64,000 nucleotides of DNA from contig OY829328.1 in NCBI GenBank assembly GCA_963691655.1, positions 70,870,400-70,934,399 on the forward strand, given 5' to 3'. The DNA is from Toxonevra muliebris. Taxonomy: Eukaryota > Arthropoda > Insecta > Diptera > Pallopteridae. The position numbers and the translations under genes were made by a program. Shown piece after piece: positions 12,881 to 24,904 of this stretch; position 1 is the stretch's first letter; each line of letters opens with the position of its first letter. The notes under the pieces were generated by a model, which was given only the letters and a program-made list of their open reading frames with translations, was not told the origin of the DNA and did not search any database.

Positions 12881-13382
12881 TTATTTAAATGACTCCAAGT
12901 GACTCCAATTGACTTGAAATCCCCAATTGACTCCAAAAGACTTCAAGAGACTCCAATTGACTTTTAATTCCGAATTGACTCCAAAAGACTTCAACTGACT
13001 CCAATTGACTCCAATTGACTCCAAAAGACTCCAAGTGACTCCAATTGGCTGCAAATTGCATTTGACTCCAAATGACTGCATTTAAGTTCAAGGTTACTCA
13101 AGCGACTTCAAGTGACTCCAAGTGACTTCAAAGCAGTCATGATTTTGTAGTCATAAGATTTGCAGTCTCATGATTTCAAAAAAGACTGCACTCCCTTAAC
13201 TCTAAATAAGACTTTTTTAAATGAATAACCAATCGGCGACTCCAAAAAGACTTCTAATTGCATTTTTTATTCTGGAGTCAAATACGTTATTCAGTAACTA
13301 CAATCATGAATTGGCGGTTATTAACTGTGACTTCAAGGTATTGCAATTAAATTGATTGCATTCTTTTACAGCTCTGGTAGTA
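12880..13382. mobile_element. Half copy of the hAT-like foldback family with GACTCC minisatellite
   Basis: The block 12888-13130 is a minisatellite of roughly 10-bp steps (GACTCCAATT, GACTTCAAGT). It is followed by a unique arm ending ATTCTTTTACAGCTCTG at 13382. This arm is nearly identical to the right arm of the complete element at 17721-18880. The left arm is missing. Frames of 66-68 residues here are repeat translations. Confidence 0.7.
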
Positions 13383-13389
13383 AAGCCAT

Positions 13390-15760
13390 TTTGATTAGAT
13401 TTTGCTTAAACGCAGACACCTGGTTAAGTACATCTATTGTGTTAAATTCGGGGCTTAGTTCAGGTACAAAGTAGCATTGTATGAGAATGTCTATACTATG
13501 TCCTTATTGCAGGCTTCAAGAGCAATCTCGTATTTGTGTCAAACCAATAATACATGTGAGATATAATGTTTATTAATATTTATTAATTAATGGAATTAAA
13601 AATTACACGTTTTTGTGTTTATGAAAATATGTAAATAACAAGGAATTTGAATTACACTTGCGCACCACTCTGTGCGACTTAACTAAACGACTAACTTAAC
13701 TGACGCTACACGAATGAAAACTTGTCTGTTTGTATTCGTCTAGTCCGGATTGCCTTTCTAGCAGGATTTTAGTACATTCGTCCAGTACGGATTGCCTTTC
13801 GAGCAGAGTCGCTATACTTTCTTCCCACATATATATTTCTCTATTGAATTTGTCACACAAAAGCAAATGGGATTGCACTTTGTTGGATAATACGTTTACA
13901 TCATTCTTTATTCAATGCCCCATAATTTAGTATAATGTTAAACTAAATTAAACACACTTCATTCAAATAGCATCGAGAATAATTATTGTGAAAGTTTTCT
14001 ATGTATATCGGGCAATATTCACGCCTACCTGATAATTCCCAGTCCAGATTTACATCTAGATTTTTCATTGAAATTTTGAATATGTGTAAAATTTACTATG
14101 AATCAAGTGCATAAAACAAAGCTTGAATTGATTCAAAACTATTTAACTCTTTTTTGAACTAATCTTAACTTATATCCTAGTATTCAGATTGCTTATAATT
14201 ATTTTCTCCGGTACCGCAAAGCGATTTTTTTCCCACAGAGATATTGTATAATAGCCGCTTTAGCGCCACTCTTTAGGTGGGTAGTTTTATTTAAAAACAA
14301 AACTGAAGAATCATTTTTCATCTCCATACAAATTAATAAAGACTTTATTTAAGATAGCAGCATTTGAAATGAAAAATGTTTGACACTTTAAATACATAAT
14401 AAATGCCTAAAATTATTTAAACTTAATTAATAGTTATTTTTGAGAAATTAATGAAGCAAAAATGTTCAGATTTTTGAAAAATGAAAGCGAAAATATTTAA
14501 AAATAAAAAAATATTCTGAAGGAAAATATTTCAAATCAACTATTTAGCTTAAATGGAAGAATTAAGATTTATGTTCTAGGTCTCTGTAAAAAATGTGTAA
14601 ACTTGAAAAAAAAAAAATTTAGTTGTAGTGAATTAGTAAATTATGAAATATGCTCGACAGAGAGGCTAAAACACTTATTGCTCTCATTTAATACATTTTA
14701 ACGCTAAGTGTTTTTGTATATATGTATGTATATAATTTGTATGTAAGCTTATTTTTTCTCTTACAATAACAATAACGGAAAGCTCCATTAACAACACACA
14801 AAAGCAACAAGAAAATTACAACAACAAAAATAAACTAAAATAATGCATATTATACAAATCTAAGTGTTTTGTTTCCACTAAAAGTATCATATTTATTTAC
14901 AACAAAATAATAAAAAAAAATATAAATAAAATAAAACAAAAAAAACAAAACAGCTATCTACACACATTTGGCTAAAATACTTACATAAATGTAAAGTGTG
15001 ATGATGCAGAGAGGCAGGCAACTTTATGCCACTTACATATAAAATAAAAATACAATAGATATATTCCGAAAATACATTTAGAATGCTCTCTATTCATGTT
15101 TTTATATATGTATGTGTGCACTACTTATGAATGAATGTGGGTGTAAACTGTAGATATGTATATATGTGTCCCTTCTAGTGATATTTTTATTTGTGTTTAT
15201 TTTTCAGATCAAATTGCTTTCAATTGTATGCATGAGTATGTATGTATGTACAATATGTGTATTTATGGTCTTTCACATCGATTTGTGTGTGTGTGTGTGT
15301 GTGTGCACATACTGGAACATATTTGTATGATAGAAAAAAGAAGGTGTAATGCCTCTAATACTAATAGCAATATTTGTATTGTATCTTCAAGTCAATGATG
15401 ACGATAATGATGATGGTAGGGATGATGTTGATGACACTCAAATGTCCGTATGCTTTTCGAAAGTATATTTGTGTTTATTCAAGCTCTTTTTGCATAACAT
15501 ACAAATGGAATTCGAGAGACTCGTACGAGTATAAGAACTATTAGAACTAAAACAAATGAGAAAGCACTTCAATTTATGTTTGTTGATTAATCATACTTTA
15601 TATTATACAAAACCTAATGACATTTTCAATTTTCGTGACGATATACTGTGCATGTCTAAAACCCTCAACGGGCTTATATTCTAAATATGAATATGTAATA
15701 ATCGCGTAGAGGCACAGGAAACTGTGTTTCCTTTACATCTTTCGGCAACAGTTTCAGCAC
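13390..15760. other. AT-rich non-coding interval
   Basis: No recognised gene. A short tandem duplication of about 48 bp lies at 13735-13810 (two copies of GTCCGGATTGCCTTTC / GTACGGATTGCCTTTC). TG and TATG microsatellites lie near 14715-14745 and 15283-15304. Frames at 15156-15534 are low-complexity. Confidence 0.45.
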
Positions 15761-15769
15761 ATATATTCC

Positions 15770-16620
15770 ATCGTAAGAGTGAAGTGCGGATAATGTGATA
15801 TGCTCTGTTGCCATCGAAGTGTATACTGATGGATGAAAATTGGATGGTAAGGTGAGGGTAGAGTTCACAGCTGAGCGTTTGAATATCTCAACGTACCTTC
15901 GCTTTCCTGATCAACACTGCAGCATCTTCCAAGCAAAGCTGCTTGCAATCACTGAAGTTGCAAATCTGTTAAGAAGTTAGGCGATATTCCATAGCGATAT
16001 CTCTAATTTCACTGATAGTCAAGCGAGGCTATAAAATCTCTTCAATGCCATGCTAATAACTCTATAGTTGAAATCAATGCAGATTTGCGATTTGCACCTC
16101 ATACGGGTGCCTCGGCATAGCGACTTTGAGGGGAACTGTAAGGCTGATGATCTCGCCAAATTTGGTACAACCCTCAGCAATTCACACATCACTGGCAATG
16201 TAAGTATACCACTCGCCACGTGTAAACTTTTATGCCTGGCTTTCATTATGTCAAGAAAGAGGAAAAGAGAATTTGCCTTATGAAATTGCCAACATGTTGG
16301 CAAATTTGATTGAATTTCACTTAGTAAAAACCAGGCATTAGTTAATGAATACTATTCCAATATTGCAGAACTCAGATGAAGAATAGAATCAACTTACGTT
16401 GCTGCTAGAAGGTGTTGGCATATGCCTAACTAATAACTTCTAAACCTGTATTGAATCAAAATAAATAAGGTAGTTTCTATTCTCACCAGGTTTTGTCTAA
16501 TTGGCAATCACGTTCACAGACTAGACCTTCCCTACAATGATTTCTGCAGAAGCTGTAGGAACGAAGAGGATTGAAAACAATTCTCCACTTTACATATGAC
16601 AGGCCAAGTGGAAAAGCGGG
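15770..16620 (+). pseudogene. LOA/I-like LINE relic: RNase H domain and C-terminal cysteine motif
   Basis: Scattered over two frames, the plus strand encodes EVYTDG (RNase H strand 1, first acidic residue). It continues with FQAKLLAITE, then VPRHSDFEGNCKADDLAKF (the WVPGHSGIEGNExADELA motif). It closes with LPYNDFCRSC, a C-terminal Zn-knuckle-like segment. Several stops and a frameshift separate these blocks, so it is an old 3' fragment. Related 3' fragments lie at 22830-24130, 24430-24880 and 44654-45235. Confidence 0.7.
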
Positions 16621-16780
16621 CTTAAATTTATATAAGAGCAAAAGTGAAATAACCTAGTATCTTTGTGCAAGAATGGCACAAGTAATACGGCTTAGAGTGA
16701 TAATGAAACGATTTAAAATTAAGAGCAAAAATGATATAAACATTTTTTTAGAGCAAAAACAGCATAGTTATTTATTCCGT

Positions 16781-16872
16781 TTTTGCTCTAAACATATTTC
16801 GATTCACTTTTGCCCTGAACATTTTTCGTTTCACTTTTGCTCTGAACATATTTCGTTTCGCTTTCGCTCTTA
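16781..16872. repeat. 27-bp tandem repeat, 3.3 units
   Basis: Units start at 16781, 16808 and 16835: TTTTGCTCTGAACATATTTC plus a 7-base tail. A partial inverted counterpart (AGAGCAAAAGTGAAAT and similar) lies just upstream at 16635-16760, so the block could fold on itself. Confidence 0.7.
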
Positions 16873-16887
16873 AGTAAAATTATTCCA

Positions 16888-17033
16888 CTTTTTTCTGAAC
16901 ATAAAAGTTATACTACTTTTCTTCTCAGCTTTTCATTTTATACTACTATTTTCTACTACTTTTTCTGTTGCTTTTTTACTGAATTTTCACATTAAAATAT
17001 TAAAGGCATGACAGCGTCTACCGGGCCAGTTAG
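16888..17033 (+). mobile_element. 3' remnant of the Helitron-like family
   Basis: It contains TACTACTATTTTCTACTAC and ends CGTCTACCGGGCCAGTTAG/T. This parallels the 3' end CGTCTGCCGGGTCAGCTAG/T of the copy ending at 47077. The final C of CTAG is changed to T, and the 5' part is missing. Confidence 0.5.
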
Positions 17034-17089
17034 TAATATAATAAAACCTGACCGAATTCAAATGGAAGCTCTTAGGATTATTCTAATTT

Positions 17090-18985
17090 ATAAGTGCTTT
17101 ATAGACAGATTTTCCTTTTCATAATGATGAATTCTATTTGAACTTGAATGAAGATCTGTAGGATTTACTTGAACCCTAGCATGTTTTCTAGACTAAACTT
17201 CATGCGATTAATAAAATATTATGGAAAATTTTGTCTGAACTTGAATGAAAGTCTGGAGTACTTCTTATTCTCGTAGGTGCTTTAGAGCCTTAGCATAATT
17301 TTTTTTTGAAAATAAAACTGTATTGATGTCTGTCTGAGTTTGAATCGAAGTCTATGGAATACTTTTCATTCCAAAGATGTTTTTTAGAATGAGCTTCATT
17401 TACATACATAACAAAATACTGTGATGAACTTTGCGTAAACTTAAATGCAAGTTTTTAGAATTTGTGATTCCCATGTGTACTTCACAGACTGAACTTCATT
17501 TCTATAATAAAATACTTAGTAGATTGATATCTGTCTGAATTTAAATAGAAATCTTTTTCTTTTTTTTTTAATCTAAAACTGTTTTGTGAACCATAAGTTT
17601 AATTTCAATAATAAAAAAGGTATGATGAGTTTAGTCTGTTGGATTTGTTTCATTGCTTGGATACTTTATAAACTGAACCTGAACTGACCTAGAATTAAAC
17701 CTAATTGCATTCATTTGAATCAGAGCTGTAAAAGAATGCAATCAATTGAGGGTATAAGTCACAAATGAATAATAACTTTTGATTGCAGTTATGGAATAAC
17801 CTATTTGACTCCAGAATAAAAAATGCAGTTGGAAGTTTTTTTGGAGTCGCCGATTGGTTATTCATTTAGAAAATTATTTTTTGGAGTCAAGGGAATGCAG
17901 CCTTTTTTTTGAAATCATGGCTCTTATGACTTCAAAATCAAAATGACTGCTTTGAAGTCACTTGGAGCCAATTAAAGTCATTTGGAGCCACTTAAAGTCA
18001 TTTAGAGCCACTTGAATACCCTTGGAGTCAATTGGGGTTTGAAGTCAGTGGGAGTCAATTGAAATCATTTGGAGTCAATTGTGGATTTGAAGCCACTTGG
18101 AATGTGAAGTCAATTTTAATATATGTGTTATCTAATACTTCATCCAAAAGTCGTAAATTAATGAGCTCTAATTCTTAATCTCAATTTTGATGCATTTATT
18201 GACTTCGAACCATAATTGACTCCAAGTGACTTCAATTGATTTCAAATGACTTTAAGTGACTCCAATTGACCTCAAGTGACTTCAATTGACTTCAAATTCC
18301 AATTGACTCCAAGTGACTTCAATTGACTCCAATTGACTTCAAGTCCCCAATTGACTCCAAATGACTTCAAGTGACTCCAACTGACCCCAAGTGACTCCAA
18401 TTAACCTCAAGTGACTCCAAATGACTTCAAGTGACTCCAATTAACTTCAAGTCCCAATTGACCCTAAGTGACTTCAATTGACTTCAAATTCCAATTGACT
18501 CCAAGTGACTTCAATTGACTCCAATTGACTTTAAGTCTCCAATTGACTCCAAATGACTTTAAGTGACTCCAATTGACCCCAAGTGACTCCAATTGACCCC
18601 ATGTGACTCCAAAAGACTTAACTCCAAGTGATTGCATGTGACTTCAAATGACTCTAACGGTATTTAAGTGACTCCAAGTGACTTCAAAGCAGTCATGATT
18701 TTGATTACATAAGACGTGATTAAAAAAACTGCATTCCCTTGACTCCAAAAAGACTTCTAACTGCATTTTTTATTCTAGAGTCAAATACGTTATACAATAA
18801 CGGCAGTCATGAATTGTTCTGTTATTAATTGTGACTTCAAGGTATTGCAATTAAATTGAATGCATTCTTTTACAGCTCTGACTTGAACCCATAGCTATTT
18901 CATAGACTGAACTTCATTTCTATAATAAATTAGTATATTGAAATCTATCTGAGTTTAAATATAAATTTTTTTTCTGCCTTGTGGA
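17090..18985. repeat. Degenerate satellite of about 105 bp, split by a hAT-like element
   Basis: Similar stretches GAACTTGAATGAAGTCT recur at about 17130, 17235, 17338, 17430 and 17538, and again at about 18950. Each is followed by GACTGAACTTCATTTC and TAATAAAATACT-like segments. Spacing is 92-108 bp. The array is interrupted at 17721-18880 by the foldback element. Confidence 0.65.
17721..18880. mobile_element. hAT-like non-autonomous foldback element filled with minisatellite
   Basis: The ends are inverted: CAGAGCTGTAAAAGAATGCA at 17721 and its complement ending CAGCTCTG at 18880. The CAGxGxTG-type terminus is typical of hAT ends. The 8-bp flanks are ATTTGAAT (left) and ACTTGAAC (right), agreeing at 6 of 8 positions as an aged target-site duplication. 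The left arm carries GGAGTC-type repeats and the right arm GACTCC-type repeats, so the minisatellite itself is inverted around about 18090-18190. There is no transposase. Length is 1160 bp. Confidence 0.65.
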
Positions 18986-18989
18986 GTTG

Positions 18990-21900
18990 AATAAAAATAA
19001 AAAAAAAATTGTTGATTTTCTGGAAGCTTTGCCCAACTCCAAATCATTTCAATTACTCTTGAAATTAAAGCTTGAAAACTCATTTGCTGCTAACAATATT
19101 TCATTTAATCTATCAATTTAAAGAAAATATTTCAAAAAATTTGCAAAACCCACAAACACTTCGAAATATCACGCCAGCCAACAAATCAAAAGACAACCAT
19201 CTTAAAAAAAATACAACCAAAATATTCTCATTTATTTTAATAGCCACAAAAAAAAAAAGAAAAAGTATCAGAAATAGGCAAACAATTTTACATTTAGTGT
19301 AAATAAAAAAAAAAAAACTGCATACTTTATTTTCAAATAAATTGAACTCGTTTATTTAAAGAGAAACGAAAATGCCGCCGCTTAATTTTTCATCATGTTT
19401 TTCTATTTGTGCCTACGTTATTTTTTTCTTTTTTAAGAAAATAATTTTCAATTTAAGACACAAATTTGTTTCTTATTTTTTTTTTTGCTTATTTTATCAA
19501 TACTTTATACCTAAGAAATTTATATGGCATATGTAAAGCAAAAGTTCAAGACTTGAGTGTTTTTTTTTCTAACAGCAAACTTCTTCATTGCAAAAAAAAA
19601 AAAAGGAAAACTTAAAAATGTTCATGTGTATATATATGTGTGTGTGTGTGTGTGAGTTTTATTTTGCATACACAAGTATCGAATTTTTTGCTCGTTTCTT
19701 CATCTTCTTTTTTTTTTGAACTTTATTGAAACGAATTCTCGTATCTTTTTCTGCACACTTTTCTAAGTAGGTATGCTTGCCTGGTTTGAAATGGAGCGTA
19801 TACAAACACATCAACAAGGCTATATAGATTTACTCACACACACACACACACACTCATATGCAAGCCTGTATGTTTGCATATGCATTTGAAAGATGCTGCT
19901 GATATCTGATATTGATGGCAATATTCTGTTTTTTAGCATTTTCATCTTCTGTTTGCTTTTTTGTTTTTTGTTTTTATTTCTCTAAATAATGTATTTAATT
20001 TTAAAGTATATAAAGATTTTTTATTTTTATAAAAACAAATTTCAAGTATGCAGAATAGTTTTTGTTTGACTTTTGACTGCTAGAAAAATGTTGATAAATT
20101 TTTTTTTTTTAGTTTTTTGTAATTTTTATTGAAATTGCACAAAAAATTTTTGTCAAGTGTTTGGAAAGTTTTTTGAAGAAATATTTTTGCAGAAAAGTAG
20201 TTTAGTTATTTTTTAATTAATTTTTTGTAGAATAGTGCACGAAAATTTTACAATTTGCAAAATCAAATTAGAAAAAAGGGTTAAAATGTTCTAGAGAAAT
20301 GACCCTTGTAAAATTCTACTATACAACTTTGCCAATAAAATTTTCCTCAGACATCAATTTATAACAATTTCTGCATTTAGTATTCAGCTCCCTTCGACCA
20401 AACTAAGAAAACTTTGACTCACTGTAAAAAAAACACTGAGACATTTTGGACTATAAGTTTGTTCTACAAAAATGATCTGTACAATATATCCTTTCAGGAT
20501 TATAGGGTGACTATTCTGTTGGTTGCAAAAATGCTCTTGGACTGTGTTATTATTATCTACTGTAACTTATATGAAGAAAATTGGATTCTTTTCTCTTAAA
20601 ATCCTAATTAAATTTAATTTTCAATGATATTTGATTTGAAAATATCTTAAAGTTTAATTCATACCCAAATTTCTTTAGTTAATATTATGAATTCTATTTA
20701 TTTAACATCTGTATACAAGAACAAGAAGAAGAACATATGGGAATGTCATTTGTAAGAAATTTTGTTATGTATTAAATTGTTACTCATACGTCTAGTAAAC
20801 CCACGTATATAAACACACATAGGTAGGCAACAAAATTATAAGCTGCTATGGTGACACATGAAACATGATGATAAATAAAAGTAAACAGTAATACACATAC
20901 AAACATACATACATAGATACATAATACCTATACATATCTATTTATATTGCTACTAAGTAGCAGTTACAGTAACAACCAACAGCAAAAGGTTTTCATCATC
21001 ATCAGTATCAAAAACAACAGCAACAGTAAATACCAATTTGACAGAAATAAATGAAGAAAAAGTGCTGCTGTTTCTTCCCACTGAATGTTAAATGAATGAA
21101 ATACAACAGGGAAATTTAACACCTGCAAATATAACAATACATATAAAGTATAAAGCATTAATTTCAATGCTGAAACGTTTAAATTAGCTATACACATAAG
21201 TAAAAAAAACAAAAATTTAATATTTGCTATAGTAGAAAAAAATATATGTATTTTTTTAAACAATTTTTTGAAAGGAAAATGCGTAAATTTGCTATATTTA
21301 TGCATATACTAGTACTTGTCAAAAATTCATGCACAGCTGCTGCTTTAGCTTCTGAAAAAAAAGAAACAAAATTAATTTTGCTTAGCTTTATAATGATTGT
21401 GGTTAGCGTTAGTTATGTGTTGGTGCCGATGCAGGCGCTGGTGTTGGTGCTAGTGAATGTGAAGAGAAAAATTCCGCTGCTGCTGCTGTTAGTTTTTTGA
21501 TGATGGCATTACTGCTTAATATCTTGGCAAAAAAGTTCAACGAATGCATGCTTATATACATGCATTAAAACATATACAAACAGAGACATGTATGTGTGCA
21601 AGAGTATGCGTAAAAAATGTATGTACTCACACGTGCATACACAGTGGTGTCATTGTATATATAAAAGCAAAACTTTTTTTTTTTTTTGTGTTTAGGTAGA
21701 GAGAGATAGCAACTGTATGAATGTGAGTGTAACTGCGACTGTGTGACTGTTCTGCATAATTTTCGCACTTAATTTACACGTTACAGTTTTGTGTGTGTTT
21801 TGTAAATATGAACAAAAAACAAAAATGGCTGCCATATAGAGCTTTTCCGCTTCCGTATAAAATACAAACGCGCACATATAGAATAGTTTTTACTACTTGC

Positions 21901-22825
21901 TGCAGCATATTTAACTTTTCATTTACACTTGTGTTTAAAAAGTTTTTTTTTTTTTTTTTTTGTAGCATTTCTATTTGGCAGCTATTTTGTTGTTGCAGTT
22001 TTTTTTTCATTATTTGACACATTGCTGCAGCATGCGCTACAGCAAGCAGGCAAGCAACGAAGCATTTTCTTCATAACAAACATGTCGTACATAGTAGCAA
22101 TAATAACAGCAACAATAACAGCAACAACAACAACAAGAACACCACTAACATTTGAGTCAGCAATGCCAGCAGTTGCAGTCACTTTGGTTTTAAAATGTTT
22201 GTGGCATTCATTTTTTTTTTTTTTGCATTTCTTTTTTTTTTGTTTATTTTTCCTTTGCTTATATTTTATGGCTAAAGAAAGGCGCAAAAGAAAGAAATTT
22301 GTTGCAGTCGCTTTAAAAATATCTGCAATTTGTTGTAGCTGTTGTCGTTGCAAGTGCTTTGATGTTTCTGTTGCTGCTGCTGCTGCTGCTGCACATACTA
22401 TTATTTATGCATGTAATTAAAACTTTAAACATTTTTTTGATACTTTGATATAAACATTAATTAAATTTTTTTCCTTTTTTTTTTTTTGTCCTATAGCAAA
22501 TTTTTGAGATTTTTCATTTCAAATTAATTCAATTATGTTGTTTCTTAGTTTGTTGTAAATTAGTTCGCTAAATGAGTTTTGAAAATGATGGATGCTGCTA
22601 TAAATAGCAAGTCATTACTTTAGTTTTGAGGCATAGAAGCATTAATTTATAAAAATAGATTATACGCAAAGAAATAATTTATGTATTTCTAAAATAAATA
22701 TTATGATTATCAAACCTCGATTTTTTGGATTTATGTACACTTTCGTTAATATAAAAATCAAAGTATAGGTCAATCTACTATTTTCAATCTAGTATATAAG
22801 TATTATAATCAATGAGTTCTCTTAT
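18990..22825. other. AT-rich interval with simple repeats
   Basis: TG/CA microsatellites lie at 19636-19655 and 19836-19853. CAG/GCTG-rich trinucleotide patches lie at 20995-21060, 21460-21490, 22030-22140 and 22365-22392 (TGC repeated about eight times). The frames at 20964-22420 are poly-Phe/Val/Ala translations of these tracts. I see no gene or element ends here. Confidence 0.5.
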
Positions 22826-22829
22826 TTTT

Positions 22830-23550
22830 TTAACTAACTGGTGCAAAAGATGTGGCCTAAATATTTAAAAGAACAAAACGGAATTAGTCCTTTTTACAAG
22901 AAAACACAAAATTCTTCTCTTTGATATACCTACATTGAAGGGGGTCCCATTAGAACAACCCAAATATCTAGGCCTTATACTAGATGGAAAATTAAGCTGG
23001 AAGTTAAGCATTCAAGACAGGGTTAAAAAGGCTTCAATTGCGCTTCACTCCTCTAAAAGAGCCATTGGAAGGAAATCGGGCTCACAACCGAAGGTAGTTC
23101 ACTGGCTTTACACAGCTGCAGTCAGGCCTATACTACTATACGGTGTAATGGTTTCATTGAGATCTCTTGAAAGAGACGTCCATTGCAGGGAATAGGCTAA
23201 GGTGCAGAGAATGGCGTGTCTGCTGGTAACTGGGGCACTTAGAACTACACCAGCCAAAGCCCTGGAAACCATGCTTCATTTATTTCCCATAGATCTTGCG
23301 GTAAAACAAGTAGCAAAAACTGCAGCCATAAGTTTAAATACTGTCTCACCATGGGCACACTCTAGCTACGGACAGTCTAGTACTTTGCTGGTTAGAAGTT
23401 GATTACTACTCAACGATATCGACTACACTCTAGCAAAACCAAAAAAAAAAACTTCCGGACTACTTCGTGTATAAATATAACTCACACAACATGAATTGAT
23501 GCGAAAAGCTCGGCCTTGGCCCTCGATGGGCTGTTGTGCCATAATTGTAG
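22830..23550 (+). pseudogene. LOA/I-like LINE relic: RT thumb region and connection
   Basis: The plus strand reads WCKRCGL, KTELVLFTRK, then YLGLILDGKLSWKL, ASIALHSSKRAIG, VVHWLYTAAVRPILLYG and QRMACLLVTGALRTTPAKAL. This is the conserved region just C-terminal of the RT palm in LOA/I/R1-like LINEs. A stop at 23193 and others break it. The sequence at 23505-23550 (AAAGCTCGGCCTTGGCCCT and onward) looks like a LINE 3' untranslated end. Confidence 0.75.
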
Positions 23551-23559
23551 TAGTAGTGC

Positions 23560-24130
23560 ATCTTCTACCTCGAGGGTCGTGTCTTTAACTGCCGTTTATC
23601 TCTATACTGGGCATCCGATCATAGCAACATTCTGGGTAATTGCAAAGCCAATGAGCTACCTAGGCTAGACATAATTCACTGCAGCACTCACAATCCTCAT
23701 GATCAAGGTATGGTCCTGGCTACCTGCAAATCAATTATATTTAGCGAAATGTTGAACATAGCTGGCGAGAAACGCACACGTGCTCCCACACTAAACTTAT
23801 ATGGCCCTCCTACATCTCCAGGCGCTCAACGTCTCTCACTTCTTTAAATGGATCTTCTATCAGCATCGTAGTAGCAATAATTTCTGATCGTTGCCGCATT
23901 GGTAGGCATGCCAGTAGATTAACGCAACCCGCAAATGACTTCTGTAGAAGTTGTCTCGATATTGAGAAGGAAGAAACTACTTTCTACCTGCTCTGCAACT
24001 GCCCAGTTCTTACCAAGCGTAGACTGGCATCTCTAGGCCAACTATTTTTTCAGCAACCTTGCTGACCTCGAAACTTCTGTTATCAGTGATTTGAATAATT
24101 TTGTTAAAGCAACAAAATGGTTCAACCCTT
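23560..24130 (+). pseudogene. LOA/I-like LINE relic: RNase H end and C-terminal segment
   Basis: Fragments in several frames read as an RNase H tail (CKANELPRLD) and a C-terminal cysteine segment, ending with SSVISDLNNFV-like sequence before ATKWFNPS. It has multiple stops and frameshifts. It may be a second copy following the 3' end near 23550. Confidence 0.5.
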
Positions 24131-24409
24131 CTTCAGCAACATAGTTGACCCTATGTTTTTCTGTTATCAGAAATTCAACAGACTTGGAAATAAAGGGTTA
24201 GGAGACTGTGAAAATAGTCCATGTGTTAACACAACGGGCCTCACTGACCTAAGTGTGTCTTATTACAGGGCAGGCATTCTAACCTTACCCATTTCTGTAG
24301 GGTTTTTTCTGTTAACAATAGGGGGTTTACTAAACTGTTAAATGTATTTAAAATATTGCTAGTTAGACTCTTTATATTAAAGCTTCGTACACAACATTTA
24401 CCCCGAAGA

Positions 24410-24880
24410 ATAGGTTAGGTTAGGTTGGAGTGGCAGCCTTCTACTTGAAAGCACACTTAAGCACATAATTTGGCTCATTGTGATACCACAGTTCGGCGCG
24501 ACTCCCCCATTTACGGAGTGGAGAACCATGAAGATTCCATAATGAATCTGGTTATGTCCTTAATATTTATGGATGATAGCTCGGATAGACTAGTGAAGAA
24601 AGGTGAGCCCAGGAGTTTTAATCTCCTCCTGGCCAGAGATGGGCATTCGCACAACAAATGGAGGACTGTTTCTTCTTCTTCCTCAGAGCCGCAGCCCCGA
24701 CAGAAGTCATTGAAAGGCAGTCCTAGTCTTACAGCATGTCTCCCCATTATGCAGTGTCCCGTGAGCACTGAAGTCGTAATGCTGATGGAGTTTCTGCTAA
24801 GGTTGAGTAGCTGTCTAGTCCGTCTATTGTCCCCGAAGAATAATAAGCAACTATACCTCTTGAACCAAAACAAGACCTAA
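24410..24880 (-). pseudogene. LOA/I-like LINE 3' end, C-terminal domain
   Basis: The minus strand keeps a 120-residue open frame (24511-24873) with TTSVLTGHCIMGRHAVRLGL, then NDFCRGCGSEEEEETVLHLL and CECPSLARRR. This is the C-x2-C...H-x3-4-C type motif that ends ORF2 of these LINEs. The 3' untranslated part continues to about 24410 and includes AACCTAACCTAACC. It is less decayed than the plus-strand relics nearby. Its 5' side stops where the TIR element at 24900 begins. Confidence 0.75.
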
Positions 24881-24904
24881 AACTAAGAATTAAAACAAAC
24901 ACTG

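Noticed and set aside
16019..16303. 94-residue minus-strand frame
   Set aside because: Antisense shadow of a plus-strand LINE RNase H segment that carries the HSDFEGNCKADDLA motif.
21929..22420. 163-residue frame ending in poly-Ala
   Set aside because: Built from homopolymer T runs, CAA/ACA triplets and a TGC microsatellite, with an opposing frame of similar length. No domain.
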